NCBI GenBank assembly: GCA_029204225.1
Contig: CM055108.1
Coordinates: 3,457,547 to 3,521,546, forward strand
DNA: 64,000 nucleotides
Direction of reading: 5' to 3'
DNA from: Diphasiastrum complanatum
Lineage: Eukaryota; Streptophyta; Lycopodiopsida; Lycopodiales; Lycopodiaceae
Shown here: positions 45,402 to 61,080 of the stretch, one piece after another
Numbering within the stretch: the first letter of the stretch is position 1
Layout: each line of letters begins with the position of its first letter
Translations under genes and position numbers: made by a program
The notes under the pieces: model-generated
What the model saw: the letters and a program-made list of their open reading frames with translations, nothing else
Database searches by the model: none
Told to the model about the DNA's origin: nothing

Positions 45402-46072
45402 TGATGAAAAGTGCAAATTAAAATTCCAGTAAAATTTTAGTGATGAACTGATGGGAGTATTTCAAATGATTCACGAAATTATTCGCAAAATTGTTCTGAT
45501 CACGAATAATTTCTGCTCGAGAAGAACTCGCGAGAAGATCAATCAAGCTCTGTAACGAAACGAGAACAATTTGCAAAAAAGATTAATCAGGCTCTATAAC
45601 GAAATGAAACAAAACTAGATGAAACGAAGCGAAGCAAAATGAAACTTGAATGAGCTCTGAAACTTATTTATGCTGAAAGCCAAGTGATCGCGAAGCGAAA
45701 TGAAACGAAACACGAAGTGAAAACATTTGCGAACAAAATCAGTTAGTGTGGCATTCAGATATGATTGCTGGTCACTGCCGGCTATATCATTCCTACAATC
45801 CTCTAGAATGTAGACAGACATTGCTGATTCTACATTATAGATTAATATAGCTTTTAACAAAATCAAACCAATGTGCGGAATTGAATAAACAAGTAAATGA
45901 GATACATGAATAGTAGCAGACAAATATTCATTCAAGATCATACAATCATTCAGAATAATATGCGCATAACAGCTACAATATTATCTATTGATCTTCTGAT
46001 TTCAAGCACTGTGTGACAAATCCAGACAATGCATTGGTGTGAGAGAAATACAATTCTCTCATGAATAGTGTC
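45402..46072 (-). repeat. Copia 5' LTR, truncated
   Basis: Starts TGATGAAAAGTGC and matches 42739 onward until about 46072 (GAATAGTGTCT), where unrelated DNA replaces the remaining 450 or so bases. Confidence 0.8.
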
Positions 46073-46340
46073 TCTTTTGACCAAAAGCTGACAGATTTGA
46101 CCGATTTTTGTTGTTTTTTCTGATATCTCAGATCCAAATGGATTTTAAGATTGGTGATCTGAATAGCTTTTCCTATTCTACAAGTAGATTAGATTTCAAA
46201 CAAGCAAATCCACTCAAATTAAGCAAAATCACTCCCAAACTAACTCTAAATGCAGATCTAACACTATTCATGCAACGACAAGATGTCTAATGCAAGCTAA
46301 CCATCCAATAAACATGCTGCAAACTGAAAATTTGGCGTAG

Positions 46341-46440
46341 CTCCCCGGCAATGGCACCAAAATTGTAGTGGGTTCCTTTCCTTGCCTAACCTCAATCCAA
46401 GATCTAATCAATCTAGATGGAGTCAATTGCCAACCATAGC
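46341..46440 (-). repeat. Gypsy PBS and LTR end fragment
   Basis: In minus sense, GGAACCCACTACAATTTTGG then TGCCATTGCCGGGGAG. The LTR end matches that of 28345-29117. The TGGCGCC-ATTGCCGGGG-type PBS is the tRNA-Asp-like primer site used by Athila/Tat-type Gypsy elements. Cut near 46440 by Copia sequence. Confidence 0.6.
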
Positions 46441-46722
46441 ACATGGAACTTAGTACAACCACCAGTTGGTAAGAAATCCATTGGATGCAAATGGGTATAC
46501 ACAGGACTAAGTACCATGCAGATGGAAGTATAGAAAAGCACAAGGCAATATTGGTGATCAAAGGATATGCACAAAGTAAAGGCATCGACTATGAGGAGAC
46601 CTTTGCGCCAGTTTGTAAGTGGAATACTCTACGTCTACTTGTTGCTTTAGCTTCACATTTTGGTTGGCCTTTGCATCAGATGGATGTGAAATCTGCTTTT
46701 CTAAATGGTGAGTTAGAAGAAG
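46441..46722 (+). pseudogene. Copia RT N-terminal fragment
   Basis: Reads TWNLVQPPVGKKSIGCKW-like sequence, then KYHADGSIEKHKAILVIKGY, AQSKGIDYEETFAPVCKWNT and WPLHQMDVKSAFLNGELEE, then stops matching at an abrupt join. A different Copia family from 35886-37599 by sequence. Confidence 0.85.
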
Positions 46723-48450
46723 CAGGGGGCCAGTCATTGGCATTGGCATCGATGGGGAGGCATCTACCATCACGGGCGTGGATAAGCTATCTATAGCTCT
46801 CATGCAGTTGGCTGTATTTGCAAAAGTCTAGGCTTGGCACAAGTGTTGGAATTTCCATGGTGCAGATTCTCAGGTGGTGAGATCATGGGGAAGCCTAGAG
46901 GGAGTCACTCACAGCCATATACCTCAGTACGATCAGGGAGACAGTGGTCTTGGGATCCCATGAGCGACGACTTAGGGATAGGCTTGTGTTGGCATGGTGT
47001 TGGGTGGCACATAGCCAGGGAGAGCGAATAGATGCTAGGAGCCAAGTAGAGCAGGTGATGCTTTGGAGTTCGGCTTGTCTAGTAGGATGGTGACCAGGAT
47101 CGGAGACATCAGGTGAGCATAGACATATGTGGATGACGAGTCCATTGGGGTGGCACTCAAGGAGATGCTACAGTTGCTCAGGTATGATACATCATTGTAG
47201 GCATAGTGGATGTTCTTCAGTTGGTGCATCATGTGGTAACCTAGGAATAGGTCATGCCTACTTGGAGGTAAGTGGCATGGAGTGTACCTAGATGTGGTAC
47301 ATATCCTGAGGGCATGGAGTGCATTACGAGGTGATGTGGATCCAGCATGCCCATGGTTGTGAGCCAATAGGGATGGAGATGGTTGCTCAAGGAGTGACAG
47401 TTGATACTTTGGCGAGTGATAAAGTGAGCTGCATGGTTATATGCATAGTTGTCTCCAGGTTGGTGGCAGTGTTGTGGATAGGCTCCTTGGTGGGAGGCCT
47501 ATATACTGGTCAAATCAAAGTTGGCAACGTTAATCATGGGAAGTTGAGCCTACATGAGATGTAGGAGAGACAAATCATCATCAGTATCTCTAGGAGTTGG
47601 GCGAGCTACTCAAATATAGCCTATGGTGAGTTTTGCGTACATTCATTGAGTCCTTAGTAGACTCGTGTGCTTGGAGCATGGAAAATGGATGGGGATCAGC
47701 TTTTAGGGCTTATTGGACAACTGGATATGCTTGGACGTGAGGGCATCTTGTTATAGGTGCAGGCCATAGTTGAGGACCTGATTTGGAGACCAGTGGTGTA
47801 GTAGTGGATCTACATGTGGCACAGGTGTTGTACGATAGGATACCACTTATGGGCAAGCCTTGGTCATGTATTTGACGCCTTATCATTCATGTTGGTTTGC
47901 ATGAGTGTGTGTGGGCTTGCATGTTATCTTGTCATGGGAGTCTAGATCTAAGTCGGAGTTGTATGTGGTTGTGCATTTGCTATGTTAGAAGCAAAGTAAT
48001 CATTTGATGCTCTTTGACTTGTCATTATGTCTATTATCTGTCTATCTGGTGAGGGTATATTCTTATGGTGGCAGTAAGATTTTCTCAGGTTGAGCCTCAG
48101 TCGCTCATTTATGTCAGCTTTACAGGTTTGTGCTTGTAAGTGCCTGATAGGATGTTAGCCTAGCTAGATGAAGGATGTTAGTCTCATGGTGGCAGTGGGA
48201 TTTCCTCAGTTTGAGCCATGTCGCTCATGTGGTCCATTTGTGTTTCAAGTTGGATTGGGGACGGTCGAGAGTGTGATAGACTCTCTGTATGAGCAATGTG
48301 TGTACATGTTAATTTGTGAGTCAAACCTAGTGGTTTGTTGGTGTGCTTGAGTGTGACTCAAGTACAGGGTAGCTGTGAAATGCATAACGTCTTTTGGACA
48401 CTCCAGACGTTGCTGCAATATATTGTTTTTTATTCCTATCACATTTGAGC
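46723..48450. other. G-rich stretch without recognised genes
   Basis: Higher G content than the surroundings on the plus strand, and no protein family seen. It contains a duplicated block, TGGTGGCAGT then TTGAGCC and TCGCTCAT, at 48064-48112 and 48183-48231. Confidence 0.45.
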
Positions 48451-48860
48451 TTAAGGGAGAGAGTTAGAAATCAGGTTGTGATCTTATTCATTAGTATAAG
48501 CTCTAAATGTGATGTGTAATTAGTGTACAATTTATCTGGTTTACTATACATGGTTGTGATCGGGATGTGACCCATTAGGATATATTGATCGGGCACTAAT
48601 CCCGTAGCTGGCTACTTGGGTTAGCCGAGTAGCCACACATAGGAAAAATTAGCCTGTACAGAGTTATTTACAATACTTGCTATACTTGGGGGCACGATCC
48701 AAGTTTGTCGGTCGAATTTGGCCATACTGAGCCCGTCAACCTTAGTTTGACAGGTGGTAGGCCAGGTTTTAGGACACCTGCCTTTTCATGTAGTTTGTGA
48801 ATACTCTATATGTACAGTGTTTCTTTGTAATCTAATAAGTTTTGTTGTGCCATCTATAAG
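48451..48860 (+). repeat. Possible LTR
   Basis: A purine tract AAGGGAGAGAG (near 48453) precedes TTAGAAATCAGG, and promoter-like text follows. The borders are uncertain and no partner was found. Confidence 0.3.
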
Positions 48861-49180
48861 AGCTTGCGAGAAGTGGCTATGGTGATTGTATGATGTGATC
48901 TGCATACTGCACTAGATTCTATCGGAATTGCAACTCCAAAATGTGTCATCAAATCCATCATCACAATCTTGTTCATGAGGTGCATCAGTTGGCAGTGCCA
49001 TGTCCTCCACAACATCTCTATCTTCAAAAATTCTTTTACTTCAAGGAGCGACTCGAACTACCTACCACCATCTAGGATCTGAATGATCAGGGTAAAAGAC
49101 CACCTGTAATCGATCGATGTTACCATAAACGTTGACTCGTAGTTAGTATCCATAGCTATGTTACAGTTGCTTGGGTATTA

Positions 49181-52261
<3,081 letters not shown>

Positions 52262-52597
52262 TCATGTTTTTTAGCAATACAAAGTGCTTTGCAAATTAGA
52301 ACTCACCGAAGAACTAACTTTCGTCCGCACAAATAATGACTCTCTCTCAGTCTGTCCATATATGCGAACATGTGATATAGTAGTACGTTGCTCTCGTCAT
52401 AGTGCATACTTACATCATGTACATGGGCATGGTATTCTCTGGTGTAGCCAGGCCTCTGATCCAATATGTGATGGTCCTACCTCATCATTTGAAGATGAGG
52501 AACATGAACTCGGCATTTGCATTGGTGCACCTTGACGATTGACAATGGAACACAAAATTAGAAAGGTCTTCAATACATAAATAAAACTAATTGAATG

Positions 52598-53660
52598 CAC
52601 TGGTAGAAATCATTTGCCAGCACCTTTGAAGAGCATTCCACCAATTTGCCACTATATCCATGTGCTTCCAGTGAGAATTCGTAAGCTCAACTGTGATTGT
52701 ATAGTTAGTGTAGTTTACGATTGTTATGAACTGATTCAGTTTAGTAGGCTTTAGTTAAGAAGCCAGCCCGGAGGCTTGTCCCGGGCCGATAATGGGAGTT
52801 TACCTGTATATAGCCTAAAATGACACGTAGAGGCCAACAATGAATTTCATGCATTTATTAGGCCTATGCCATTGATATCACCAGTGAGTACAATGGCTTG
52901 AAGTGATAACTTCAGCTTGTTGAGCGTGATAATGCTAGCTACAAAAGAACTCTGATTATAATATTACAAACACTTACATTGCTTGATTCAGCTAGTAGTA
53001 TATATTTACAAGTGTCTTCAAAAATATCTTACAAGCCTTGAATGCTATTTACGCCAGTCTTTGTATATGTACAAAGTGGGTAACTGCCCTTGGGATATTT
53101 AGCGGTCCAGCTGTTTTTAGGGTTGATGATAAGTTGGCGACATCGGTCTACCACTGTTGGAAAAATCCGAAAAACGCGAAGGTGCCCTTGAACAGAGAAA
53201 GAATGTAAATCCCGAATTAGGTGCCTTTAAAGCGAAGGCAGAGAAATGTGAAAAGGCAACAGTGCCTTTAAAATGAAATTTGGTTAGTGTCACTTTTTCT
53301 CGGAAGGTGTGAAATTCCCAACAGTGCCCTTAAAATGAAATTTGGTCACAGTGTCGCATTTTTTCTGAAGGTGCAAAAATGCGAAAATCCCGACCGTCGC
53401 TTTTTTTCGACAGTGTCACTTTTTCTCGATAGTGTCGCTTTTACCCGATAGTGTCGCTTTTTTCTGACAGTGTAAAAAGGCGAAGAGTGCCCTAAACCAA
53501 TCAAGGCACAAAAAAATCTCTAAGGTGCAGAAAACGTGAAAAACTCGACAATGTCGCATTTTTTCCGAAGGTGTGAAAAAGGCGACAGTGCTTTAAAACG
53601 GAAAAATGTTTCAAGGGGAAAACGAAGTTTTTTTGGAAAAATGCGAAGGTCCGAAATATG
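52598..53660 (+). repeat. CACTA-like terminus and subterminal short repeats
   Basis: CACTGGTAGAAAT at 52598-52610 resembles a CACTA-family terminal repeat reading rightward. From about 53140 to 53660 short motifs recur in both orientations: CAGTGTCGCTTTTT, AGTGTCACTTTTTCTCG, GAAGGTGNGAAA, GGCGACAGTGC and GTGCCTTTAAA. Such arrays are typical of transposase-binding subterminal regions. A matching right end was not identified. Confidence 0.4.
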
Positions 53661-55747
53661 TTGTTGGCCTTCGGCTGTTTTCAAGATGCTCATTACTTGA
53701 ACAATTTGTTAAGGCTGGGCATAAGAAATCTAACAGAAACTAGATGAGTTTGTATAAAAATACAATATAGATCAAGTGATTAAGCATGAAGCACAAGGCT
53801 TAATATACACATCAATGATACAATTTTAGTTTGTTCGTACCCAATTCATCCCAACTCACTATTTGTTCATGGAAGATAGTGAGCCTACCCAACTCACCCC
53901 TTTGTGAAGGATGAAAAATTGATTTTTTTTTTTAAGCTTTAAAATGCACACTTTTGTGCACATTGTGCTATTGTAATTCTAATGTTTGTTCTTTGTTATT
54001 TACCAAAGGTTTTGACACAATTGTTTGCATGAGACTAGCTATTTTCTTTGAAATGGAATTTTTAAGCACATGATTAACTTTCATCGATTTTTCGGTAAGT
54101 TTTATGTAGTTTGGAAAAGCTATACCTTTTTTTAGTCAAAATTATGAATTTTCTATTTTTCAAAAAAATAGTCTGAATAATGATACAATAATTTGGAGAA
54201 GAGAATTTTATCTCCAGTTCAAAATATGACTTTCATTTATTTTTTAATGATTTGAATGTTTTGAATAGTTTAAATATGAAGTCATTCTATGTTTCAACAC
54301 ATTTTCTTCTTTTAAAATTTAAATAAAAAAATAACATTTATGTTAAAGATTGTTGCAAAATTTTCAATCTTAATTTCTATCTAGAAGAAAGTTACAAATC
54401 ATTTCTGTACATACCAATTCTCTTGTTATAAGATTTTGCATTTAAGTGAATTAGCATCATTGTTTTCCCATTTTGAAGTGGTACCTACATCATTAAAACA
54501 TTTGGCGATAATAGTGATGCTTATTGAATCTTCATAAGCTATCATTGACCATTATGTGTCAATACTAGTTGTATATTGAGATGCTTATTAGTTAATTTGA
54601 ATGATATTGTGTATCGATACTTTCAACTCATTTTGAGTCATATACCCAATGCGAATCATTCATCTTACCTTTATAAGAATTTTGTCCTCATTTTCTAGAG
54701 TGAATGCAAACTATTTTGAATGGTACTTTGTAGTTATACTCCTCCCCAATTCAAAGTGGATGTTAACTAGAATGATGTCTACCTTTTGAGATCAATGTAT
54801 TTTGCCTTGCACAAAATAGATAATTGTAGCTTGTCCTTAGGGACCTTATGTACTTGCTTTATATAGTGATGCCACTAGGAATGTTGCCTTATGGTCACAA
54901 TTGAAGAGTAATGTAATTGGTGCAAAAGAGTTTAGACTATGGGTCAAGCTTTTTAGGCCTGGAAAGCCCACCCTCTTGAACAAAATAATAAAGAAATCAT
55001 ATTGTATTATTTGCTTTTTTGTACACTTAACTCATATAATCAACATCTTCACTCTTATAGATGAAAAATAGATGGAGGGCTTAGGGAGGGGCATTTGTCT
55101 AAAAGGTGGTGTTGACAACACATGAAGCCAAAAAGCTGCAAGCACAACTGAGATAGTTATGTGCCCCACAATGATGACATAGATCATGAAAGTTGTGCTC
55201 TTTAACCAGCCCACTTCAGGTGACAAATAGCATTTTAAGATTTATACATCTTAGTTCATTAGATCTTCTATCTTATTCATCCTGACAAATTAAATAAAGT
55301 TGAATATTTAAGTAAAAAACAACTTAAGGTCATGGTGGTGACACTTTGGCATTTTGCATCTTTAACTACCTTCAACACAATATTTTCAGTGGTCTAGATC
55401 TTTTCTCTTCTTCAATCACCACATATTTAATTACCAAATATTGCAAGAAAACAAGGATCTTTTCTTTTCTTCATTCACCACATATTTAATTACCAAATAT
55501 TGCAAGAAAACAAGGATGAATGTACATTCAAAGATGGGTACATGTGCAATCATGCCTAGTCCTCCACCATCCAATCTTGGTGGATGTGTTACATCATCTA
55601 AAACATCTCTCAATCAATGACAATGCCCACACCATGGGACATCTCATGGCAAGAACATGACTCCCTATATGTCCTCCCTCAATAAACACCATCATATCTC
55701 TTATTTCTATGAAACATGTAACATACTTGCATCATTACAATCAATCA

Positions 55748-55749
<2 letters not shown>
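53661..55749. other. AT-rich intergenic region
   Basis: No gene supported. A near-exact direct repeat of about 65 bases (TTTAATTACCAAATATTGCA) lies at 55425-55450 and 55485-55512. Confidence 0.5.
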
Positions 55750-55790
<41 letters not shown>

Positions 55791-55840
55791 ATTTGTTTTG
55801 TCGTCGTAATCAATGACGTAATGCATTCCTTTTGTGTGTG

Positions 55841-55892
<52 letters not shown>
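55750..55892. repeat. (GT)n-(GA)n microsatellites upstream of the RING gene
   Basis: Two compound tracts, 55750-55790 and 55833-55892, each a GT run turning into GA. They sit in the promoter or 5' UTR of the RING-H2 gene. Confidence 0.95.
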
Positions 55893-55893
<1 letters not shown>

Positions 55894-56005
55894 CTGTGTG
55901 TGAGAGTCTGAGAGAGTGAACGAGAGGGAAAGTGAACGAGGGTGTGTGTTCAAAGGCTTATGCCTGAGAACTATTTGTGCTGCATTTCAGCATTCACAAC
56001 CAAAC

Positions 56006-56584
56006 ATGCCTGTTGGGTTTGCTGGATCAGACTCCGATTTCCCATTTTTAGACGGAAAAACAGCTTTACGAGTAACCATGATAGTTGTGGGCTCATTGCT
56101 GATACTGCTTTTCTGCATTCAAGTTCGCTGGGACTCCATACTCCGCTGGTTTCTTGGCGATGTATATTCTGATTCTGATGAACACATGCGACGGCCCCAG
56201 GAGTCGCAGAGACATGAAGATGAGAAGCCTGCTGTTGTGAACATGATGCCCGTTATACAGTATGATAAGAACGCTTCTCACTCGCCTCAAGTAGAATGGC
56301 AGCGTTTGTGCAGTGAATGCATGATCTGCCTGAGCGACTTTCAGGATGGAGAGATGGTACGATTGCTACCAATATGTGGGCACTTGTTTCACGTGCAATG
56401 CGTTGATGTTTGGCTCCATCTCCACACATCCTGTCCCGCTTGTAGACACAGTACCGTGCAAGGTGCTGCGCTCTCTGACAGGGCCTGCGATGAACAGATT
56501 CCTGAGCAGCTACACGACCAAGTTAGCCCTCCGCAGGTTACTTCGGTGTCACTGAGTTCTTCCCCTTCATTACCAACTAGCTAA
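56006..56584 (+). CDS. ATL-type RING-H2 E3 ubiquitin ligase
   Basis: 192 residues from ATG 56006. The frame is open further upstream, but only from a GTG inside the GA/GT tract, so the first ATG is preferred. One N-terminal membrane segment ([18 protein letters not shown], residues 23-40) is followed by a basic stretch. The RING-H2 finger is at residues 105-146: [36 protein letters not shown], with all eight metal ligands (C105, C108, C124, H126, H129, C132, C143, C146) and the W three before the L-x-x-H typical of ATL proteins. The GLD motif usual before an ATL RING is not seen. Serine-rich tail. Intronless, as most ATL genes are. Expected role: membrane-anchored ubiquitin ligase recruiting an E2; substrate unknown. 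A CATTTCAG just before the start could be an acceptor of a 5' UTR intron. Confidence 0.93.
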   Translation: MPVGFAGSDSDFPFLDGKTALRVTMIVVGSLLILLFCIQVRWDSILRWFLGDVYSDSDEHMRRPQESQRHEDEKPAVVNMMPVIQYDKNASHSPQVEWQRLCSECMICLSDFQDGEMVRLLPICGHLFHVQCVDVWLHLHTSCPACRHSTVQGAALSDRACDEQIPEQLHDQVSPPQVTSVSLSSSPSLPTS

Positions 56585-58073
56585 GTACACTGAAGCTATA
56601 CCTATACTTTACTGCATAAATTGAAAAGGTAGGTCAGCCATATGTTCTATTCTTGACAGTAAGTATCCTTTAATGTGAGGCATAAAAGCTTGGTAAGCAA
56701 ACAATCATAGAGAGTAAGACGTACTGCTTGCTGACGAGTTTCGATCTATTGATATTATGGAAAGTGAAAGTCCTGACTCCTCTCCCTTGGGAATATGAGG
56801 CAAACTGATATGCTTGTGTTGATTGATGCACTCGTGGTCCGAAGCTGGTGGATTATCAATTGTAGCTTACAGTGAAAAGCATGTAAGACTGGCTGTAGCT
56901 TTAATGAGACATTGTTGCTTCTCAAGCTATTAAGGAAGCTGTATTCTCGCTCAAAGAAGAACAGCTGACAAACTACTATACCGAGAGAAGAACAAGTGAA
57001 AAAATCATCCTTTATAGAAGTTTGATCTTCTATGATTACCATCAATGGCTGCAGTTTTTCTGATGTTTTGCCTGTTAGAGATCAATTGCTATTTCACTCA
57101 TGTCCTACTACTAGATAATTGGTGTACCTATCTACAACTGAATGTGATTCCCTGTTGATCTCTTAGTCATGTGTACTAGTACAGGCAGAACTTTTTGCCT
57201 GCCAAATGCTTGTACTGTTATTTATTTCATGTGTAGTGCAAGAAGAACTTGCTTACCTGCCAAAGGCTTCTACTGCTATATATTATGAAAGGGTTTTTTT
57301 ATCTTTTAAAGTTTTAAGTATTTAAGAGAAATAGCAATTTTCACAAGCCAAATCATTCTCCAATGAATGCTAAACACCTCATCACGACCAGGATAGTTGC
57401 TATAGATAAGATAAGTTTTTATGTACTTTGGGGCACAAAGCTCTGAAATATTTTGTAAAGAGAAAGCTTACAAGCTAGCCTAGTTTTGACAAGTCACTGA
57501 ATACAAAAGCTTTGTCTAAATGAGTATTACTTTCTAGATTAGTGGGTCACCATTGTGAAAAAGTAGATACAATCTTGATAATTCAAGTTTGAAAAGTAGT
57601 TGTAACATAGGTGGTTAGATATCTATAGGGTCACAAAAATGACTAGCCTTTATGACTTAACCAAGTCTAATAAAAATGTAAGATGAGTATTACATAGAGT
57701 AATCTCCAATTGTTTTGGGTTCGATGTAAGTTGTAGTGTGGATTTGGAAAGAGCTTCTTCTTTGAGACACGAAGTTACTCCAACATACATTCCATGTACA
57801 TGTCTTATTTTCCATGACTTCAATATTACAGAATCAAAAATCGTCTTTACTTGAATTGTTTTGTCATTAATTTGTGTATGATGTGTAATGCATAAGTGGT
57901 TTAATACTAGAGTTGTAAAAGAGATGCCTTATCGTTCTTTTAGGACAAGCTTGTCTTTTAATTACTATAAGACTACTTCCAATTTTTAACATGCAAATTT
58001 TAGAGATATTGCTCAACTACATGTTTTGTACTACAAAATATCCAAACTTTTAAAGAGGTTTTAGTTGTTGTTG
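56585..58073. other. 3' flank of the RING gene, no other gene
   Basis: A duplicated phrase (ACTTTTTGCCTGCCAAATGC versus ACTTGCTTACCTGCCAAAGG) lies near 57190 and 57250. Otherwise nothing recognised. Confidence 0.5.
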
Positions 58074-60088
58074 TCAAGGAAGGTATAAATCCATACTAAT
58101 ACTTGTCCAACGTTGTGTAGGAATAGATAATGGATGCAATAAACCTGGTTGCTTGACATGTTCCACCTTATTCATTTGACAAGGAATATATTCTTGCACA
58201 TATGTGTATATAGCTTTCTTCATACCAGCCCATTTGAATAGCTTTCGGATGGTTTGATATGTCTTCAAAATTTCATTATGCCCAGCACTTGAGATGAGTG
58301 TAGCTCATACAATACTTGTGGTATGAATTTGGATTTAGGGGCAAGCACAACTCTAGAATTGTCATACAACAATATTTGTCCTTGCTTCCTATAACGGGGA
58401 TGAACAACTGAATCAGAGTCTTGAGATTCCTCCCAAACCTCTTTCAAGTCTGGATCCTCCATGTATTCCACTTGAATGTCTCTTATCCAATCTACAATTA
58501 ATGTAGTTATTGGGGAAATTGTACTGAATCTCAAATTTGACCACAACATTCCGTGCTCCTCCATCAAAGGATGATCCAAAATTTCTTTCTAGTGTTCCTC
58601 CAAATAAGCTGCATATTCCTCTAAAGATTTTGAAGATGCATTCATCTGTAAAGACCATATTCTTGATAGCGCATCTGCAACCACATTGTCCTTTCCTTTA
58701 AGATATTCAATGTTAAAATCATAAGATTGAACCTGTGACAACCATCTCTTCTGCTTATCATTCAATTGCTTTTGGCTCAAGAAATATTTCAAACTATGAT
58801 GGTCACTTTTAATCAAGAATTTAGAACCATATAAATAGTGTCGCCATTTTTTGAGGGCGTGCACAATTGCCAACATCTCCTTATCATGAATAGGATATGA
58901 TGCTTCCTTGTCAGTGAGTTTTCTACTTCCATAGGCAATGACTCCATCTGATTGACTCAAAATAGCTCCCAACCTTGTGCCACTGGTGTCCACTGTAACC
59001 ATGGAAGGTAAGTTGAAGTTGGGTTGCACTAGTAAAGGAGCCGTTACCAACGATTCCTTAAGAGTTTCGAAAGCCATCTGAGTTTTCTCATTACATTCAA
59101 ACTTATCCTTTCTCAGAAGATGGGTAAGTGGTGCTGCCACTTTTGAGAAGTCCTAAATGAATCTTCTATAATAGGATGCTAAACCCATAAATCCTCTCAA
59201 TTCTCTAACGTTGTTAGGTGAATTCCAATTCTTGATTGCCTCAATCTTCTTCTGGTCCACCTTGATTCCCTCCTTGGACACAATGTGTCCCAAATATTCC
59301 ACCTCATCTTGAGCGAATTCACACTTGGTTATTTTTGCAAACAACTTGTATTCTCGAAGAATACTTAAAACGGTATTCAAATGTTTCACATGCTCTTCCA
59401 TGTTCCTGCTATATATCAAGATGTTGTCAAAGAATACTAACACAAACAAATAAAGATAAGGTTCAAAAATCCGATTCATAAGAGCCTGAAAAGTGGTAGG
59501 AGCATTAGTTAATCCGAAAGGCATAACTTTGAATTCATAATGTCCCCTATCAATTCAAAAAGTTGTTTTATGTTGATTCTCTTCTTTGACCTTTATCTGA
59601 TGGTATCCTGGACATAGATCTATTTTTGAAAAGACGTTGGCTCCCTTTAAAGCATCCAACAAATCATCCACCCTAGGAATTGGATATCTGTTTTTGATGG
59701 TCACTTTGTTAAGATCTCGATAATCAATACACATCTTGAACGTTCCATCTTTCTTCTTAACCAGTAACACAAGAGAGGCAAAAGGTGATTTACTTCGAAC
59801 AATAATTTTTTGTGAGAGTGATTCCTGGACCTGTTTATGGACTTCTTCTTTTTCGGCCTATACGGTGGTGACCAGTTTAGTCCCCGATTCCAATGCAATG
59901 GGATGGTCCACAAATCTGGTAGGAGGTTCACCTTTGGGTAACTGATCAGCAAACACATCGAAAAATTTATCCAATATCTTCCGAATCTTTGGATCTTTCA
60001 CGCTTTGTTTTACCTTGGCCAATGGTTTTGTTTTGACTTCCTTAACTTGTCCCTCAACTTCTTCGATCCTGAGCACAAACATTTCCAC
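58074..60088 (-). pseudogene. Gypsy (Ty3) polyprotein fragment: RT, RNaseH, integrase start
   Basis: Minus-strand order: pre-RT linker (KILDKFFDVFADQLPKGEPP), RT with [50 protein letters not shown] and the active site [10 protein letters not shown] (FxDD changed to FFDN), [20 protein letters not shown] and [14 protein letters not shown]. RNase H has TVDTSGTRLGAILSQSDGVI, YPIHDKEMLAIVHALKKWRH, SDHHSLKYFLSQKQLNDKQK and ADALSRIW. The integrase zinc region follows (ELHSSQVLGIMKF, IRKLFKWAGMKKAI), ending at 58074. Stops at about 59555, 59153 and 58586, with frame changes. Truncated on both sides and dead; the mutated catalytic aspartate agrees. Confidence 0.92.
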
Positions 60089-60109
60089 ATTTGATGGACA
60101 TCATCCTTA

Positions 60110-60350
60110 TTCTTACTTAGATCGTAGATCTATATTATTGAATAAGTGTGAGGGATTTGCAGCCTATGTGTGTAAGTCCAACCTGATGATCACATGATTA
60201 TTTCATTTATTAGTTGTTAGTAAAAGAACTTTAGGCCAATTGCGTGAATTAAATGTCGTAGGGCCTAGTAGTCAAATTAGTTAATAGAAATAGATTCCCA
60301 CTCAAATTCAAATTCAGATAAAAAGAGAGGTAGGAATTGGCCAATAGGCA
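60110..60350 (+). repeat. Gypsy LTR fragment
   Basis: Matches part of the LTR at 28345-29117 (GAGGGATTTG, then TGTGTAAGTCCAACC and GATGATCACAT, then GGTAGGAATTGGCCAATAGG). Ends missing. Confidence 0.75.
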
Positions 60351-60557
60351 TAGAAGTTCATTTGTCACATTCATCTTGATCACATGAAGAGCTTTATTTG
60401 CACTCCCATCATACCGCAATTGATCTTGAGGTGCCAAAGGTCTCTCCTCCACACTTGCAACAATATCCATCAACTCATTCATTTCAAGTAAGGACTCCAT
60501 GCTCACCTTCCAAGTTGAATAATTGCTTGAGGTAAGCCTATCATTGCTCTCCAACAT
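60351..60557 (-). pseudogene. Copia gag N-terminal fragment
   Basis: Reads LTSSNYSTWKVSMESLLEM and NELMDIVASVEERPLAPQD, as at the start of Copia gag (the S-N-Y-x-x-W block), then runs into the LTR fragment. Confidence 0.7.
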
Positions 60558-61075
60558 GAACCTCCATCTTCAAATTTGTTTCAATGCACTTAGTACTCTC
60601 TTGAAACTCAACAAATGAAATCGAGAAAAAATCACAAAGATATGGAACTAAACAAATATCTTTTTCTCTCACAACTAGTCAAACAAGCACATAGAATTGA
60701 TTGAAACTTGATAAAAAAAAATGATCACACCACAATAGAATGAATCTTTGAATCTAAAAGAAATTGAATACACTTTTGAAAAAATCACAAAAGATTTGCC
60801 ACAAGGGATCCTATTCAATCTTTGAGAATCCACATAAACTTGTACTATTAGAAAAATCAAAAGCTATATGCAAAACTAGCAAACTTGATATAGATTCTAT
60901 TAGAAATGCATCTCTCTCCACCATGTGCAATTTTTATCTCATTGATCCAATCAGTAGATCTAAAAATCAGCTACTTCCAATCAATTTGATCTAAAATGAT
61001 CATAAGATCACAAAGATCCAATTTTTCATCAACAATTCGCACAGCTCTTGCTTCAACCCATTTGGACATATAATT
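60558..61075. other. AT-rich, nothing recognised
   Basis: A direct repeat-like GATTTG-CACAAAGAT texture but no gene or element part supported. Confidence 0.4.
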
Positions 61076-61080
61076 TGTCA

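Noticed and set aside
55916-56005. Upstream 30-codon extension of the RING protein
   Set aside because: It would start at GTG inside the microsatellite; the first ATG at 56006 is more plausible in a plant.
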